Notes: generated by a model from the sequence alone, not told the origin. DNA of 64,000 nt from Entomomonas sp945283395 (GCA_946480835.1 CAMLLC010000012.1:12477-76476); one strand, 5' to 3'. Shown: positions 1-10,214, numbered from the stretch's first letter. A program made the numbers and translations.

Positions 1-1853
1 TGGTCAAGCTCCTGTAAAACACTTATTGTGACTTGAGGAGCTTGTTGGTAAAAATTAGGAGCGTTTATTTGCTGCTGTTGTTCTGCAATTTGCTTTTCTA
101 ACTGCTCAATACGGCTAGGTAAGGCAGCTAATTCACGTTGCTCATGATAAGAAAGTTTTCTTTTGGTTGCCTTTTTAGTTTGAGGATTACCAAACGGACT
201 ATTATTACTATCATCAGCAAGAGTGCTAGCTGACAATGGTTCTCCCTTAAAGCCTAGCAATTTTGGGGATCCTCCTTGTCGTAGCCAATCTTCGTATCCT
301 CCAATATACTCTGTTATGTGCCCTTGTCCCTCAAAAACTAACATACTGGTTACTACATTATCTAAGAATGCCCTATCATGACTTACAATCAATACTGTAC
401 CAGTAAACTTAGCCAAAACCTCTTCTAATAACTCTAATGTTTCAATATCTAAATCATTAGTAGGCTCATCCATTACTAATAAATTAGCAGGTTTACTAAA
501 TAATTTAGCCAATAATAATCTAGCCCGTTCACCACCCGATAAAGCTTTAACAGGAGTTCTAGCTCGTTTGGGGCTAAATAAAAAATCACTTAAATAACTT
601 AATATATGCCTTTCTTTACCTGCAATATTAATAAAATCTCGTCCCTCTGCTATGTTATCTAAGACATTTTTATCTTCTTCTAACTGATCGCGCAATTGGT
701 CAAAATACGCTATATCTAACTTAGTACCTAAGGTTAATTGTCCGCTAGTAGGTGTTAAATCTCCTAACAACAATTTAAGTAAGGTAGTTTTACCCGTGCC
801 ATTAGCTCCTAATAGACCTATTTTGTCTCCTCTTTGAATGATAGTAGAGAAGTCTTGCACCTGATATTGATTTTCAGCATAAGCAAATGAAATATGGTCC
901 GCTATGATAACCTGTTTACCTGACTTTTCAACGCTATCAACTTGAAAACTAGCCTTACCTTGCAATTCTCTTCGCGCTGATCTTTCTTGGCGTAATGCTT
1001 GTAAAGCTCTAACCCGTCCTTCATTACGTGTTCGACGTGCCTTAATATCTTGTCTAATCCAGATTTCTTCTTGAGCTAATTTTTTATCAAACAAATTATT
1101 AGCCGTTTCTTCAGCAGCTAATTGTTGCTTTTTATGTGATAAGAAACTCGTATAATCGCCTTGCCAATCTATTAAATGTCCTCTGTCCAACTCTATTATT
1201 CGAGTAGCTAAATGTTGTAAAAAAGCGCGATCATGAGTAATAAAAAGTATCGCTCCTTTAAAATCTTTTAGCGCATTTTCTAACCAATCAATAGCTCCTA
1301 CATCTAAGTGATTGGTAGGTTCATCTAACAATAGCAAATCGGGTTCAGCCACTAATGCTTGAGCCAACAATACTCGTCGTCGCCAACCACCTGATAAATT
1401 AGCTAAAGTTTTATCAGCAGGTAGTTGTAAACGAGTTAAGGTAGTATCTACTAACTGTTGTAACCGCCAGCCATCCTTTGCCTCCAATTCTTGTTGTACC
1501 TTCATTAGTTCATTAAGACTATGAGCATCGACTTGCTGGCTTAGCTGGTGATAACGAGCTAACAATTCACCCACACCTGTTACACCCTCAGCAACCACGT
1601 CGAATACTATACGCTCATCTGCCTTAGGTAATTCTTGTGGAAGTTCTCCTATTTTTAAACTAGGAGCACGCCAAATCTCTCCATCATCAGGAAAACTGTT
1701 TCCTTTAACAAGGCTTAATAAGCTAGATTTACCTGTACCATTACGACCAATAATACAAACTCGCTCACCTTTATCAACTTCAAAAGATATCTTATCTAAT
1801 AAAGGTATCAAGCCATAGGCAAGAGATACGTTGGTAAATTTAAGTAAAGCCAT
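1..1853 (-). CDS. uup: ABC-F family ATP-binding protein Uup (3' end outside window)
   Basis: Cytosolic ABC-F ATPase with two nucleotide-binding domains and no membrane segments. Uup-type proteins act on the ribosome and influence transposon excision and replication-intermediate processing. Reading from the ATG at 1853 gives 617 open codons that are still open at the left edge. The first domain shows Walker A GRNGTGKSS (about residues 36-44), signature LSGGWRRR and Walker B LLLLDEPTNHLD. The second shows GANGTGKTT, LSGGERARL and LVMDEPTNDLD. A charged linker joins them, and the C-terminal coiled-coil tail typical of Uup has begun at the edge. The family is about 630-640 residues long, so only a short tail is missing. 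It is divergent from slt, with about 150 bp between the two starts. Confidence 0.9.
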   Translation of the reverse strand, partial: MALLKFTNVSLAYGLIPLLDKISFEVDKGERVCIIGRNGTGKSSLLSLVKGNSFPDDGEIWRAPSLKIGELPQELPKADERIVFDVVAEGVTGVGELLARYHQLSQQVDAHSLNELMKVQQELEAKDGWRLQQLVDTTLTRLQLPADKTLANLSGGWRRRVLLAQALVAEPDLLLLDEPTNHLDVGAIDWLENALKDFKGAILFITHDRAFLQHLATRIIELDRGHLIDWQGDYTSFLSHKKQQLAAEETANNLFDKKLAQEEIWIRQDIKARRTRNEGRVRALQALRQERSARRELQGKASFQVDSVEKSGKQVIIADHISFAYAENQYQVQDFSTIIQRGDKIGLLGANGTGKTTLLKLLLGDLTPTSGQLTLGTKLDIAYFDQLRDQLEEDKNVLDNIAEGRDFINIAGKERHILSYLSDFLFSPKRARTPVKALSGGERARLLLAKLFSKPANLLVMDEPTNDLDIETLELLEEVLAKFTGTVLIVSHDRAFLDNVVTSMLVFEGQGHITEYIGGYEDWLRQGGSPKLLGFKGEPLSASTLADDSNNSPFGNPQTKKATKRKLSYHEQRELAALPSRIEQLEKQIAEQQQQINAPNFYQQAPQVTISVLQELD

Positions 1854-2007
1854 ATTAATCTCCAATTATCAAGCTAATTAGTTTAACAGGCATATCTTAT
1901 AAGCAAAATATTTAATATTTATTTATTACAAATATGCTTGGTAGGTAATTGTGTTAAGTTAAGCTATACTAGTAACTTAAAATTTCCTGTACATTACTTG
2001 TATATAT

Positions 2008-3933
2008 ATGAATAAAAGACTCTTTTATTGCTTCATTCTTGCCTGTTTTCTAACTGCTAGTGCTAGTTTACAAGCAGCTTCTTTACAAGAACAACGTAAC
2101 TATTATGATGAAGCTAAAAAAGCTTTAACAAAAGGTAATCCTCTTATCTATTATAGCTATAAAAAAGCCTTAGCAGACTACCCATTGGAGCCTTATCTTG
2201 CTTACATGGAACTAAATATAAGATTAGCCGTTACTCCTAACACAGAGGTTGAACAGTTTCTTAAGGAACATGCAGATCTACCTCATATTAAGTGGTTAGA
2301 AATGCGCTGGCTTCGCTTAGTGGCACAAAGAGGCGAATGGAATACTTTTTTAACTTATTATAAACCCGAAACTTTCTCTGAATTAGACTGTCTTTATGCC
2401 CAATATCTTTATCAACATAAAAAAATCTTAGAGGCTAATAAGCTTGCCCAAAAACTTTGGTTAAAACCTTATTCTCAACCTAACGCTTGTGATGCAGTTT
2501 TCAACACATGGCTGCAACAAGGGCAACTAACAAATACAATGCGTTGGCAACGCCTCAAGTTAGCAGTAGAAGCCAAAGAATACAAATTAGCGAATCATTT
2601 AGCCAATCAACTAACTGGAGAAACACAACTACAAGCTAAAGTACTAATCAATGTGGCACAATCACCTGAATTAATTAGTAAAACTAGTAATTTTCAAACT
2701 AAAGATAATATTACTTCAGAAATTATAAGCCTGGGATTAAGGCGACTAGCCCGTAAAGATCCTGAGCAAGCACTACAAATGCTTAAATATTATGGGACAC
2801 GATTAAATTTTACTAAGGAACAGAAAATAGCTTTAACTAATGATATTGGCTTAACCTTTGCTCGTCGTTTTGATGCTAGAGCTTTGCCTATTTTAGCTCA
2901 ATATGATGCTAATTTAGATCATAACGATGTTTCTGAATGGCATATTCGTTTATTGTTACGTCTTGGTTATTGGCAGCAAGCACTGCAACTTATTGAACGG
3001 CTACCTGAATCGTTGGCTAATTCTAATAGATGGACTTACTGGAAAATTCGCAGTGCTGAGATAGTTACGCCTAAAGCCCCAGAAATAATAGAACATTATA
3101 AGCAACTGGCAAAACAACGAGACTTTTATGGTTTTTTAGCGGCTCAACGAATAGGTGTCGATTACAATTTCAATAATCATCCCATTATTGTCAATAATTC
3201 ATTAGTTATGAAAGTGAAAAGCTCTGCTGCGGTGCAAAGAGCTATAGAGTTTCAATTAAGAGGAATGGATAAAGAAGCTTGGTTTGAATGGTCTCATGTA
3301 GCACGTCAACTTAGTAAACAAGAGATGTTAGCCCTATCTCAATTAGCTTATGATATGAGATTCTATTACTATGCTATAAGAACTTTAGCCACCACTAACT
3401 ATTGGGATGATCTTAATATACGTTTCCCGCTTGCTTATAAAAATATAGTAATTAATGAGTCAAAAAACCGCTCTATAAGTCCTAACTGGGCCTTTGCCAT
3501 TATGCGCCAAGAAAGCGCTTTTAATGAGCGAATAAAATCTCATGCAGGAGCTATGGGGCTAATGCAACTCATGCCAGGTACTGCTAGACAAACAGCTCAA
3601 AAGTTTGATATTCCCCTAGCTAAACTAGATGATACACTTGAGCCAAAAACTAATATTCAATTAGGCACCGCTTATCTAGCCCAAGTTTATAGTATCTTCC
3701 AAAATAATCGTATTCTTGCTTCGGCAGCCTATAATGCAGGACCTGCTAGAGTAAAACAATGGCTAAAAGATAGTAATCATTTAGATTTCGATGTATGGAT
3801 AGAAACTATTCCCTTTAATGAAACCCGCCAATATGTACAAAATATCCTCTTTTATACAGTTATTTATGGCCATAAACTAAATATTAGTCAACCCCTGATT
3901 GAACATCATGAGATTAGCTTAACGAATGATTAA
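2008..3933 (+). CDS. slt: Soluble lytic murein transglycosylase
   Basis: Periplasmic enzyme that cleaves the MurNAc-GlcNAc bond of peptidoglycan to give 1,6-anhydro-muropeptides. The 641-residue product matches the Slt70 family length. It starts with a signal peptide (MNKRLFYCFILACFLTASAS, cleavage near LQAAS). A long alpha-helical superhelix fills roughly residues 30-470, followed by a C-terminal goose-lysozyme-like domain. The catalytic motif MRQESAFNE places the acid Glu at about residue 502, followed by GAMGLMQLMPGTA and AAYNAGPARVKQW. I see no strong Shine-Dalgarno before the ATG. It is transcribed alone, divergently from uup. Confidence 0.93.
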   Translation: MNKRLFYCFILACFLTASASLQAASLQEQRNYYDEAKKALTKGNPLIYYSYKKALADYPLEPYLAYMELNIRLAVTPNTEVEQFLKEHADLPHIKWLEMRWLRLVAQRGEWNTFLTYYKPETFSELDCLYAQYLYQHKKILEANKLAQKLWLKPYSQPNACDAVFNTWLQQGQLTNTMRWQRLKLAVEAKEYKLANHLANQLTGETQLQAKVLINVAQSPELISKTSNFQTKDNITSEIISLGLRRLARKDPEQALQMLKYYGTRLNFTKEQKIALTNDIGLTFARRFDARALPILAQYDANLDHNDVSEWHIRLLLRLGYWQQALQLIERLPESLANSNRWTYWKIRSAEIVTPKAPEIIEHYKQLAKQRDFYGFLAAQRIGVDYNFNNHPIIVNNSLVMKVKSSAAVQRAIEFQLRGMDKEAWFEWSHVARQLSKQEMLALSQLAYDMRFYYYAIRTLATTNYWDDLNIRFPLAYKNIVINESKNRSISPNWAFAIMRQESAFNERIKSHAGAMGLMQLMPGTARQTAQKFDIPLAKLDDTLEPKTNIQLGTAYLAQVYSIFQNNRILASAAYNAGPARVKQWLKDSNHLDFDVWIETIPFNETRQYVQNILFYTVIYGHKLNISQPLIEHHEISLTND

Positions 3934-4283
3934 CAAAGCTGTTTAACTTTTACTAACCTTGCTAATTAGTAGTATCAGCTTCTTGTGTAAAATTTGGCAT
4001 TTTTGGAAAACTGTATTTTTTAATTATTTTCTTATTCTCCGCCGAAAGACTAATAGAAACATCTAAAATAGCTATTAATAATATGTTTTCTTCCTCTTTG
4101 TTAGCTTTGCTTATGAGTAATTAGATGATTAGTTAGCGAAAAACAAACTAATAAACTATGCTAAGGTAGCATATCATTATTACTTCTATTGACGAAATAT
4201 TAATTAATATGGCTACCTTAGTGCAGTTCTTATCAATCTAGGCTAAAATAACAGAAATATCTCAACTAAATGGAATATACACT
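3934..4283 (+). other. 350-bp intergenic region slt-rhlB
   Basis: AT-rich spacer with no supportable gene. A 10-bp inverted repeat is present, CTAAGGTAGC (about 4160) against GCTACCTTAG (about 4211), separated by about 40 bases, so it is not a normal intrinsic terminator. It presumably carries the rhlB promoter, but I could not fix -35/-10 boxes with confidence. Confidence 0.4.
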
Positions 4284-5672
4284 TTGCTCAAAGCATTGAA
4301 AAAATTTTTTAACAAGCAAGCTGATATTACTCAAGTTAAGCAACAACCTGAGTCTCCTTCCCTCCCTACTAAACAGCTAGAAAGCACCAAGACATCAGTA
4401 AAGCAAAGACCAACACGCGCCAAGAAACGTAACTTTACCCAACAACCTAAAAAAATAGCGACTAATTGGCAATTGGAAAACTTTTCAGTAGCTCCACAAG
4501 AAGGCAAAACACGTTTTCATGATTTCTGCCTTCCTATTACCTTAATGCATGCTATCTCCGATTTAGGCTTTAGCTACTGCACGCCTATTCAGGCTGGCGT
4601 TTTAGACTATACGCTAAAAGGGTCAGATTGTATTGGAAGAGCTCAGACAGGAACAGGTAAAACCGCTGCTTTTTTAATATCTATTATTGCCCAACTTGAT
4701 ACCACACCGCCACCACTTGAGCGATATATGGGAGAGCCAAGAGCGCTGATTATTGCCCCTACCAGAGAATTAGTTATACAAATAGCTAAAGAAGCAGAAG
4801 CGTTAACTAAATATAGCCAACTTAATGTTATGAGCTTCATGGGAGGGATGGATTTTAATAAACAACTAAGGCAATTAGAAACTAAACATTGTGATATTAT
4901 GGTTGCAACTCCAGGGCGGCTACTAGATTTTAGTCAACGTGATGAAATCCACTTAGATATGCTAGAAATTTTAGTATTAGATGAAGCAGATCGCATGTTA
5001 GACATGGGATTTATCCCTCAAGTAAGGCAAATTATTAGGTTAACGCCCCCTAAAAAAGAAAGACAAACTCTCTTTTTCTCAGCTACCTTTAGCAATAACG
5101 TGATGGATTTAGCTAAGCAGTGGACTGTCGAACCAGCCACGATTGAAATAGCACCTGAAACCGTTGCAAGCAAAACTATTGAACAACATATTTATGCAGT
5201 ATCAAAAAAAGACAAAATAACGCTATTATATAATCTTATTACTCAGCATCAATGGCCGCGGGTGATAGTTTTTGCTAATAGAAGAGATCAAGTACGAAAT
5301 GTTGAGAAGCAATTAAAAAAACAAGGAATTAGCACTGCTCTTCTATCTGGGGAAATAACCCAAAATAAACGTATCCAAACATTGGAAAAATTTCGCTCAG
5401 GAAAAATAAAAGTTTTAATTGCCACGGATATAGCGGGACGAGGCATTCATATAGATGGCATTAGTCATGTGATTAACTATAATCTTCCAGAAATTCCTGA
5501 TGATTATGTTCATCGTATAGGCCGCACAGGGAGAGCTGGAACTAAAGGAGTCTCAATTAGTCTAATAGATGAAGATGATATTTTTATTTTACCCAATATA
5601 GAGGCATTACTAGGCCAGAAATTAACAGGTGAAATTCCACCTGCATCACTCTTAACTCCACTACCAGAATAA
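4284..5672 (+). CDS. rhlB: DEAD-box ATP-dependent RNA helicase, RhlB type
   Basis: ATP-dependent RNA unwinding enzyme; RhlB proteins assist RNase E-dependent mRNA decay. It is 462 residues long. A basic, lysine-rich N-terminal extension (residues 1-60) precedes a Q motif and Walker A AQTGTGKT (about residue 119). PTRELVIQ, the DEAD box VLDEADRM (about 232), SAT (FFSATF) and HRIGRTGRAG follow. The start is a TTG at 4284: the N-terminus MLKALKKFF lines up with the conserved start of Pseudomonas RhlB, and a GGA lies about 10 bases upstream. No in-frame ATG is available close by. A small membrane-protein gene follows within 15 bp. Confidence 0.9.
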   Translation: MLKALKKFFNKQADITQVKQQPESPSLPTKQLESTKTSVKQRPTRAKKRNFTQQPKKIATNWQLENFSVAPQEGKTRFHDFCLPITLMHAISDLGFSYCTPIQAGVLDYTLKGSDCIGRAQTGTGKTAAFLISIIAQLDTTPPPLERYMGEPRALIIAPTRELVIQIAKEAEALTKYSQLNVMSFMGGMDFNKQLRQLETKHCDIMVATPGRLLDFSQRDEIHLDMLEILVLDEADRMLDMGFIPQVRQIIRLTPPKKERQTLFFSATFSNNVMDLAKQWTVEPATIEIAPETVASKTIEQHIYAVSKKDKITLLYNLITQHQWPRVIVFANRRDQVRNVEKQLKKQGISTALLSGEITQNKRIQTLEKFRSGKIKVLIATDIAGRGIHIDGISHVINYNLPEIPDDYVHRIGRTGRAGTKGVSISLIDEDDIFILPNIEALLGQKLTGEIPPASLLTPLPE

Positions 5673-5686
5673 TAAGGATATGGATA

Positions 5687-5866
5687 ATGACAACTTTTTC
5701 AATTGTATTAACCTTACTACTGATAGCTTGTTTCTTGTTAGGTTTTGGCTTTCAATTCCGTAAGTATAACTGGGGAATAGCCATTATGTGGCTAGGGGCT
5801 ACCATTATGTTATCTGCCATAGGTTATAAGATATATGATATAACCCACTATATCATTTACTCATAA
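5687..5866 (+). CDS. Small membrane protein, 59 residues
   Basis: Short reading frame 14 bp behind rhlB, with AAGGA about 10 bases before its ATG, so probably cotranscribed. The product has two hydrophobic stretches (residues 4-22, rich in L/I/V/F, and 29-46) separated by a basic QFRKYNWG loop, and ends THYIIYS. This is a credible small two-pass inner-membrane protein. I do not recognise the family and assign no function. An overlapping frame starting at 5680 gives only 27 residues and lacks this pattern. Confidence 0.6.
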   Translation: MTTFSIVLTLLLIACFLLGFGFQFRKYNWGIAIMWLGATIMLSAIGYKIYDITHYIIYS

Positions 5867-6047
5867 AATTCTTTGGTAGAAAACGATTTAGTCAACCATA
5901 ATACATATAGCTAAATCCATGCTATCGATGACTATTTTTTATAATTTAATATGAGTTTTTAGTTAAATAATGCATGACTATTTATATAATGCCTTCATCC
6001 AAGGCCAAGCATTATAATCTTGTTATTAGAATAATGTATTTAAGTTA

Positions 6048-6114
6048 AATTCTAAATAATGGCTCATATGTTTTTTCTCTATCGATCAAAAAGTAAGGCC
6101 ATTATTTTTAGAAT
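6048..6114. repeat. Inverted repeat in the 5867-6165 gap
   Basis: The 300-bp gap between the small membrane gene and the lipoprotein gene holds no gene. It contains a 15-bp inverted repeat, left arm ATTCTAAATAATGGC ending at 6063 and right arm GCCATTATTTTTAGAAT at 6098-6114. There is one 2-base bulge and the loop is about 34 nt. The loop is long for an intrinsic terminator, although the two neighbouring genes converge here. It may be a weak bidirectional terminator or a remnant of a small repeat element. Confidence 0.4.
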
Positions 6115-6165
6115 ATGCATATTCAATTTACTAGAGATACTTTAGGCACTGGCAGAACCTAATAT

Positions 6166-6654
6166 CTAAGGTAATTTACAACGATCATAATTATCATAGA
6201 AAACCTTAATTAAATTATCATTATAAGCATAATTAATAGCTATCACTGCCGAAGGACTAACATTCTGCTTATCCCACGTAGCATATTGACCGGGCCTTTC
6301 TATTGTAGAATTACCATAAAATTCTTCAATTTTATTTCGCACTATAGCTAAATCATTATCATTTTTAATAACTAACGAAATAGCACAAAGACCTTCTATA
6401 GAATTAATTGTATAAATAATAGAATCAAATTTAACTCCATAATCTATAGGCAAAGTTTCACCAGCAAAATTTTGTTTTTCACTGCCTATTTCTGCTAAAC
6501 TAGTATAATTTCCTATTTGCTCTTTAGTAAGCCCTTTTTGTAAACCAAATAAACCATTCCACGGTCCTGTTTTATAATTTTTTTCTGGTGAAGAACTATT
6601 ACTACACCCTACGATAAATGATAAAACAATGGCAAAAACTATAGTTAAACGCAT
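6166..6654 (-). CDS. Predicted lipoprotein of unknown function
   Basis: Short secreted protein (about 162 residues) with a lipoprotein signal: MRLTIVFAIVLSFIVGCSN, lipobox VGC near residue 17. The remainder is soluble and mixed alpha/beta, with GLQKGLTKEQIG reminiscent of short periplasmic domains that compare expected with observed flux, but no family can be named. I chose the ATG at 6654 because GGAG lies 6 bases upstream. The frame also has an ATG at 6666, which has no ribosome-binding site. It is divergent from the MFS gene. Confidence 0.75.
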   Translation of the reverse strand: MRLTIVFAIVLSFIVGCSNSSSPEKNYKTGPWNGLFGLQKGLTKEQIGNYTSLAEIGSEKQNFAGETLPIDYGVKFDSIIYTINSIEGLCAISLVIKNDNDLAIVRNKIEEFYGNSTIERPGQYATWDKQNVSPSAVIAINYAYNDNLIKVFYDNYDRCKLP

Positions 6655-6886
6655 ATAAATCTCCATGATATTTTAACTAAAGAGAAATTTTATTTCAGAG
6701 GCTATTTTAATGTATTTACTAACAAGTTATAAGCCTTTTGTTACGGCTATTTTTTAAAATAACTTATCACGCTATATACACTAATAACAAGTATAGCTTT
6801 ATTTATATGAACCATTAATATTATACTTAAATTGTTATATTATCTCTCTCTAAAATAGTCTTTAATTTTTAGCTTCTATTGTTACT

Positions 6887-8068
6887 ATGCAGGCTACTCA
6901 GAAACATTTATCCCATTGGCTTGTACTTTTACTATCTGCAGCAACAGGTGTTTGTGTTGCTAGTAATTATTATGCTCAACCTTTATTACATACTATAAGC
7001 CATGATTTAGCTATTTCCTCAAGTTCAGTAGGTATTGTTATTACAATAGCTCAACTATCATATGCATTAGGCTTGGTTTTATTAGTGCCTTTAGGGGATT
7101 TAGTAGAGAGACGAAAACTAATTGTCTCAATGTTTTTCGCTTCTATGAGTGGATTGATCATTAGTGCTACAGCGCAAAATATTACATGGTTATTAATAGG
7201 TACATCTGTGTCTGGCTTCTTTGCTGTAGTAGCACAGATGATAATACCATTTGCCGCAAGCCTAGCTTCACCCTCTGGAAGAGGTCAAGTAGTAGGCACT
7301 ATTATGAGTGGGCTATTATTAGGTATTCTACTAGCAAAAACAGCGGCAGGTATTTGTTCTGACTTAGGAAGCTGGCGAACCATCTACCTAGTTGCAGCTA
7401 TTACTTTATTTATTATTAATTTGCTACTTTTAAAAACTTTACCTCGCTCGCCTGCTGGCTTTCAGATGAGCTATCTACGACTGTTAGCTTCAACCTTACG
7501 ACAATTTATTACGTATCCGCGCTTAATTCTCTATGCTTTCTTAGGTGCTTTAAACTTTGCCACTTTTAGCATATTATGGACTCCTATTGCCTTCGTATTA
7601 GCCAATAAACCTTATTTTTTTAATGATACAGTTATTGGCTTATTTGGTTTAGCAGGAGCTGCAGGTGCTTTATTCGCACCTTATGTTGGCAAATTAGCAG
7701 ATAAGGGAAAAAGTAATTTAGTTATTACCTTAGGGTTTCTACTATTAATAGGCTCTTGGCTTCCACTTTATTTTAGTAAATTTTCTCTTATTTTACTGAT
7801 AATAGGTATTGTACTACTAGATCTTGCAGTTCAAACTGCTCATGTCACTTGTATGAATCAAGTCTATCAACTGAATCAGGCATCAAGAAACCGCCTCAAT
7901 GCCTGTTATATGATTAGTTATTTTATTGGAGGGGCGCTTGGTTCTTTTGGCTCTATGCATATTTTTACTCTATATAATTGGTCAGGAGTAGTTATGGCAG
8001 GGACATGTACTGCACTACTTGCCCTTATTATTTGGTTAATTTTTTATCCTCAACAGAACAATGTGTAA
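6887..8068 (+). CDS. MFS transporter (drug/sugar efflux type)
   Basis: 393-residue inner-membrane transporter with twelve predicted hydrophobic helices. The MFS motif A-like loop LGDLVERRKL lies between helices 2 and 3 (about residues 64-73), and a repeat of it (GKLADKGKSNL) follows the central loop. The N-terminal segment ASNYYAQPLL is typical of YnfM/AraJ-like proton-driven exporters. The substrate cannot be read from sequence. It stands alone between convergent neighbours, and I see no adjacent regulator gene. Confidence 0.85.
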   Translation: MQATQKHLSHWLVLLLSAATGVCVASNYYAQPLLHTISHDLAISSSSVGIVITIAQLSYALGLVLLVPLGDLVERRKLIVSMFFASMSGLIISATAQNITWLLIGTSVSGFFAVVAQMIIPFAASLASPSGRGQVVGTIMSGLLLGILLAKTAAGICSDLGSWRTIYLVAAITLFIINLLLLKTLPRSPAGFQMSYLRLLASTLRQFITYPRLILYAFLGALNFATFSILWTPIAFVLANKPYFFNDTVIGLFGLAGAAGALFAPYVGKLADKGKSNLVITLGFLLLIGSWLPLYFSKFSLILLIIGIVLLDLAVQTAHVTCMNQVYQLNQASRNRLNACYMISYFIGGALGSFGSMHIFTLYNWSGVVMAGTCTALLALIIWLIFYPQQNNV

Positions 8069-8233
8069 AAAATAAATAACCTTTGTTTGATCAGACTAGG
8101 ATATGCTTATTTGCTAAACAAATGCATTGGTTCGTTTATGGTACAAAAAGCTAAAATATTAGAGTACTAGCAACTAGCTAGCCCCTTTTTCTATTTCAGT
8201 TATAACACACGTTACTCAAATATAGTCAGTTAA

Positions 8234-8896
8234 TTATTTGTTAGGTTGATTATCACCTTTTACTTCGCTACCTTCAAATGCTAGCCTAGGATCATTGACA
8301 GAAACGAGATCTGCTAACTCATAGACATTATGATAACCATAGCCATATAAATTAATAAAAGTTGGTATATTGAGGGCTAAAGTTATATTATTTTGATAAG
8401 TAGGTTTTCCATTTAGATCTTTTGGAGTTACTGCCATCTTACTAGCAAAATTTTGTTGGTCGTCTATAAAATTATTATTGCAATAAATAAGAATAGTGGT
8501 ATTTTTATCTGGAATTATCTTGTACAAGCTAATTTGATTATAATCTGCAAAATTTAAATGGAGAGCTCCCTTAAGATGCTTTCTATCAAACATTTCTTTT
8601 GATCTTGAATCTAAAATAATGGTATTAGGTTCTTTAGCCTTGGCTAAAAATTCATTTACGGGAATAAGTCTTTTAGCCCTGTAATCCTCAACTTTTTTGG
8701 CTAACTTCATAAAACTATCAAAATCAATTTTACTTGTCAGTGATTTATCTTGAGCTACAAAATAATTCGCCAAGCGTTTGACTTCACCACTATCAGCTTT
8801 ATTATTTGTTTCAGCTACAGCAGTTGCTGACAATGTGCTAAATAATACCCAACTAGCTGAAAGAAAATGGCTTTTGATTAGATTAATCTTTTTCAT
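8234..8896 (-). CDS. Exported rhodanese-like domain protein
   Basis: Periplasmic protein of about 220 residues. A signal peptide (residues 1-30, ending ATAVAE) is followed by a helical segment. A rhodanese-like domain then spans about residues 75-190: TIILDSRSKEMFDRKHLKGA is its first half and LIYCNNNF carries the active-site-loop cysteine. The C-terminal PTFINLYGYGYHNVYEL matches the end of a rhodanese fold. Rhodaneses move sulfane sulfur or serve as binding modules; the substrate is unknown. The ATG at 8896 is preferred over a GTG at 8911 because AGAG lies about 8 bases before it. Confidence 0.75.
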   Translation of the reverse strand: MKKINLIKSHFLSASWVLFSTLSATAVAETNNKADSGEVKRLANYFVAQDKSLTSKIDFDSFMKLAKKVEDYRAKRLIPVNEFLAKAKEPNTIILDSRSKEMFDRKHLKGALHLNFADYNQISLYKIIPDKNTTILIYCNNNFIDDQQNFASKMAVTPKDLNGKPTYQNNITLALNIPTFINLYGYGYHNVYELADLVSVNDPRLAFEGSEVKGDNQPNK

Positions 8897-9332
8897 ATTT
8901 GAGCTCTTCACTATTAAACTTTTCCAATAACAATATACATCTTTTGAACGGCTATCTAGCTTTTAAATTACCTTTTCATAAGAATTATTAATTTCTCTTT
9001 TAGATTAAAATAATTTCTCGCCAAAAATCTAGTTAAGATTATGATTACCAAATAGACAACTTAGTTACAAGATTATAATTTGAGCTGTAACCAAGTTCAA
9101 CAAAAAATTAAATATTTTCAAACAGATAGAGTAATTCCTAGTAAAGATACAATATCCTTAATAGGTAGTTATAAAAAGCAATAAGTAGCATTATTTTAAA
9201 TGGTAACTAATAAAACAAGCTCATTCCAATTGCTAATGTAATCCTATTAATTATTACATAGCTGCAAAATAAAAGACCAAACTATAAAGCTTGGTCTTAA
9301 TTTATAAAATAACTAATAAAAGTAAACAATAT
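8897..9332 (-). other. Intergenic region between sucD and the rhodanese-like gene
   Basis: 436 bp of AT-rich sequence. Its right part carries the terminator after sucD (9273-9298). The rest should carry the promoter of the rhodanese-like gene, but no boxes stand out. I see no reading frame or RNA gene here. Confidence 0.4.
9273..9298 (-). terminator. Intrinsic terminator after sucD
   Basis: Perfect 8-bp stem AAGACCAA/TTGGTCTT with a 10-nt loop. On the minus strand it is followed by a T-rich run (TTTTATTTT), 35 bp beyond the sucD stop codon. It closes the TCA-cycle cluster. Confidence 0.8.
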
Positions 9333-10214
9333 TTATTTCATTTTCCAACCAGTTACTTCTGCTAAAGCTTTACCAATATCAGCTAGTGACCGTACTGTTT
9401 TTACACCTGCATCTTCTAGCGCTGCAAACTTTTCAACTGCCGTGCCCTTTCCTCCAGAAATGATAGCACCCGCATGCCCCATACGCTTTCCAGCTGGCGC
9501 AGTTACTCCGGCGATATAAGAAACAACTGGTTTGTTAACATTAGCTTTAATATAAGCCGCTGCCTCTTCTTCAGCATTACCACCAATTTCTCCTATCATG
9601 ACAATAGCTTCTGTTTTTGGATCGGCCTGAAATAATTTTAACATATCAATAAAACTAGAACCAGGAATAGGGTCGCCACCAATACCAACACAAGTAGATT
9701 GTCCAAAACCTGCATCCGTAGTTTGTTTTACTGCTTCATAAGTTAATGTCCCAGAACGAGATATAATACCTACTTTACCAGGTAAATGAATATGCCCTGG
9801 TTGAATACCTATTTTACATTCCCCTGGAGTAATAACACCAGGGCAATTAGGGCCAATTAAGCGTACCCCTAATTCATCACATTTTACTTTAGCGTCTAAC
9901 ATATCAAGAGTAGGTATACCTTCTGTAATACAAACAATTAGCTTAATACCACCAAAGGCCGCTTCTAAAATAGAATCCTTACAAAAAGGGGCTGGTACAT
10001 AAATAACCGAAGCATCAGCACCTGTTGCAGCTACTGCTTCTTTTACAGTATTAAATACGGGTAAATCTAAGTGCTTGCTTCCCCCCTTACCGGGTGTAAC
10101 TCCACCAACCATTTTAGTCCCATACGCAATAGCCTGCTCTGAGTGGAAGGTACCTTGACTACCAGTAAAACCTTGGCAAATAACTTTAGTTTTTTTATTT
10201 ATTAAAATGCTCAT
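9333..10214 (-). CDS. sucD: Succinyl-CoA synthetase alpha subunit
   Basis: Catalytic subunit of succinyl-CoA synthetase (succinyl-CoA + ADP/GDP + Pi to succinate + CoA + NTP) in the TCA cycle. It is 293 residues long, the usual length. The N-terminal CoA-binding Rossmann domain starts with TKVICQGFTGSQGTFHSEQA. The ligase domain carries the phospho-histidine in GHAGAIISGGKGTA (His about 246). It starts 2 bp after sucC, so the two are translationally coupled. Confidence 0.97.
   Translation of the reverse strand: MSILINKKTKVICQGFTGSQGTFHSEQAIAYGTKMVGGVTPGKGGSKHLDLPVFNTVKEAVAATGADASVIYVPAPFCKDSILEAAFGGIKLIVCITEGIPTLDMLDAKVKCDELGVRLIGPNCPGVITPGECKIGIQPGHIHLPGKVGIISRSGTLTYEAVKQTTDAGFGQSTCVGIGGDPIPGSSFIDMLKLFQADPKTEAIVMIGEIGGNAEEEAAAYIKANVNKPVVSYIAGVTAPAGKRMGHAGAIISGGKGTAVEKFAALEDAGVKTVRSLADIGKALAEVTGWKMK

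Noticed and set aside
3980..4110. Minus-strand open frame in the slt-rhlB spacer
   Set aside because: About 45 sense codons without an ATG/GTG/TTG start or ribosome-binding site at the right place; composition is that of AT-rich spacer.
4160..4220. Inverted repeat CTAAGGTAGC/GCTACCTTAG as terminator of slt
   Set aside because: The arms are about 40 bases apart with no T-run, and it lies more than 200 bases after the stop codon.
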